This document shows positions 63,595 through 64,000 of a stretch of 64,000 nt of DNA, piece after piece. Source of the stretch: Siphlonurus alternatus (taxonomy: Eukaryota; Arthropoda; Insecta; Ephemeroptera; Siphlonuridae). The translations under genes were made by a program, and so were the position numbers. Numbering within the stretch: the stretch's first letter is position 1; each line of letters opens with the position of its first letter. The notes under the pieces are model-generated. The model worked only from the letters and a program-made list of their open reading frames with translations. It searched no databases and was not told the DNA's origin. The stretch covers positions 1 through 64,000 of the forward strand of contig CATKWE010000033.1 of NCBI GenBank assembly GCA_949825025.1. The letters run 5' to 3'.

Positions 63595-64000
63595 ATGAGA
63601 AAAATATATTTATTACTTTTTATTTTAGTACTATCCATTTTCTCAGGTTGTGCTAATTCAAAAGAAGCAAGTAATGTCAATCAATTAAAAACTGTAAAAA
63701 TTGGCACTCCCGACGCGGCTGGTAATTTAGATGGTTTAGCAGGTATAGCCCATGATAAAAGTTTTTTAGATGAAGAACTGAAAAAAATAGGCTATCAATC
63801 TGAAATCGTTGGCTTTGCTGGAGCAGGTCCTGCTGTTAACGAAGCTTTAATAGGCAAGTCTATTGACTTTGCTATACTTGCTGATTTCCCAACAATTACA
63901 GCAAAATCAAAAGGCGTAGACACTAAACTGCTTGCTATTGTAAACAGCAATGCTAACTGCTCTATCGCCGTTAGCCCTAACTCACAATACAATAGCATAG
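63595..64000 (+). CDS. ssuA: Sulfonate/taurine-type ABC solute-binding lipoprotein (partial)
   Basis: AAAGGAG precedes ATG 63595. The signal peptide has a lipobox (FSGC, Cys19). KTVKIGTPDAAGNLDGLAGI, then GFAGAGPAVNEALIGKSIDF and LADFPTITAKSKG fit NMT1/SsuA-like binding proteins. The window ends after about 135 codons. Confidence 0.88.
   Translation, partial: MRKIYLLLFILVLSIFSGCANSKEASNVNQLKTVKIGTPDAAGNLDGLAGIAHDKSFLDEELKKIGYQSEIVGFAGAGPAVNEALIGKSIDFAILADFPTITAKSKGVDTKLLAIVNSNANCSIAVSPNSQYNSI

Overview
The window is AT-rich DNA from an endospore-forming member of the Clostridia. It carries spo0A, the spoIIAA-spoIIAB-sigF operon, spoVAF and spoIIID, many TTG/GTG starts, strong Shine-Dalgarno sequences and U-tract terminators. 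The genus is not determined by the sequence. A gut-associated Lachnospirales relative (for example the Epulopiscium/Cellulosilyticum group) would fit the amino-sugar and aryl-sulfate genes, but that is inference.

Region 1 (1-28,850) is an insertion-sequence graveyard. IS21, ISL3, ISAs1, IS5 (three types), IS6-like, IS30, IS256, IS1 and three IS630 subfamilies are nested in one another. Five copies of one 900-bp IS630 element, each flanked by TA, are nearly identical and so recent. Between them lie a wrecked type III restriction-modification locus with a Fic gene between mod and res, a Rhs/YD-repeat remnant, and three C-terminal remnants of peptidoglycan-cleaving domains. Each of these three is followed at once by an exported or membrane-anchored gene of unknown function. 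There are also small membrane proteins and an intact spoIIID.

Region 2 (28,900-37,210) is an amino-sugar catabolic unit. RpiR regulator, ROK kinase (NanK-like) and NanE run leftward; a DUF4127 protein and a sugar ABC importer run rightward. The divergent promoters carry two copies of one TGAAAAtwATTTTCA-type operator. Region 3 (37,300-43,920) is sporulation: a TetR gene with a cluster of Spo0A boxes in its promoter, spo0A, spoIIAA-AB-sigF, a DEAD-box helicase, spoVAF and tRNA-Leu(UAA).

Region 4 (43,950-54,490) is housekeeping: L-asparaginase, yajC, a D,D-carboxypeptidase, a Nudix hydrolase, putP, purH, pepF and the cystine symporter tcyP. A 12-codon leader ORF ending in three Cys codons lies between the tcyP promoter and its start, which suggests cysteine-dependent attenuation. 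Region 5 (54,590-58,140) is an Fe(III)-type ABC importer with a paired palindromic operator. Region 6 (58,200-64,000) holds more IS debris, then an aryl-sulfate sulfotransferase and a sulfonate/taurine-type ABC importer, cut by the window end.

Families of short repeats (R1 about 112 bp, R2 about 135 bp, R3 about 100 bp, R4 about 38 bp) decorate regions 2-6. They sit repeatedly at the 3' ends of genes, in several cases supplying the stop codon, or just upstream of ribosome binding sites. R1 shares its ends with the intact IS5-type element at 10,096-10,997.
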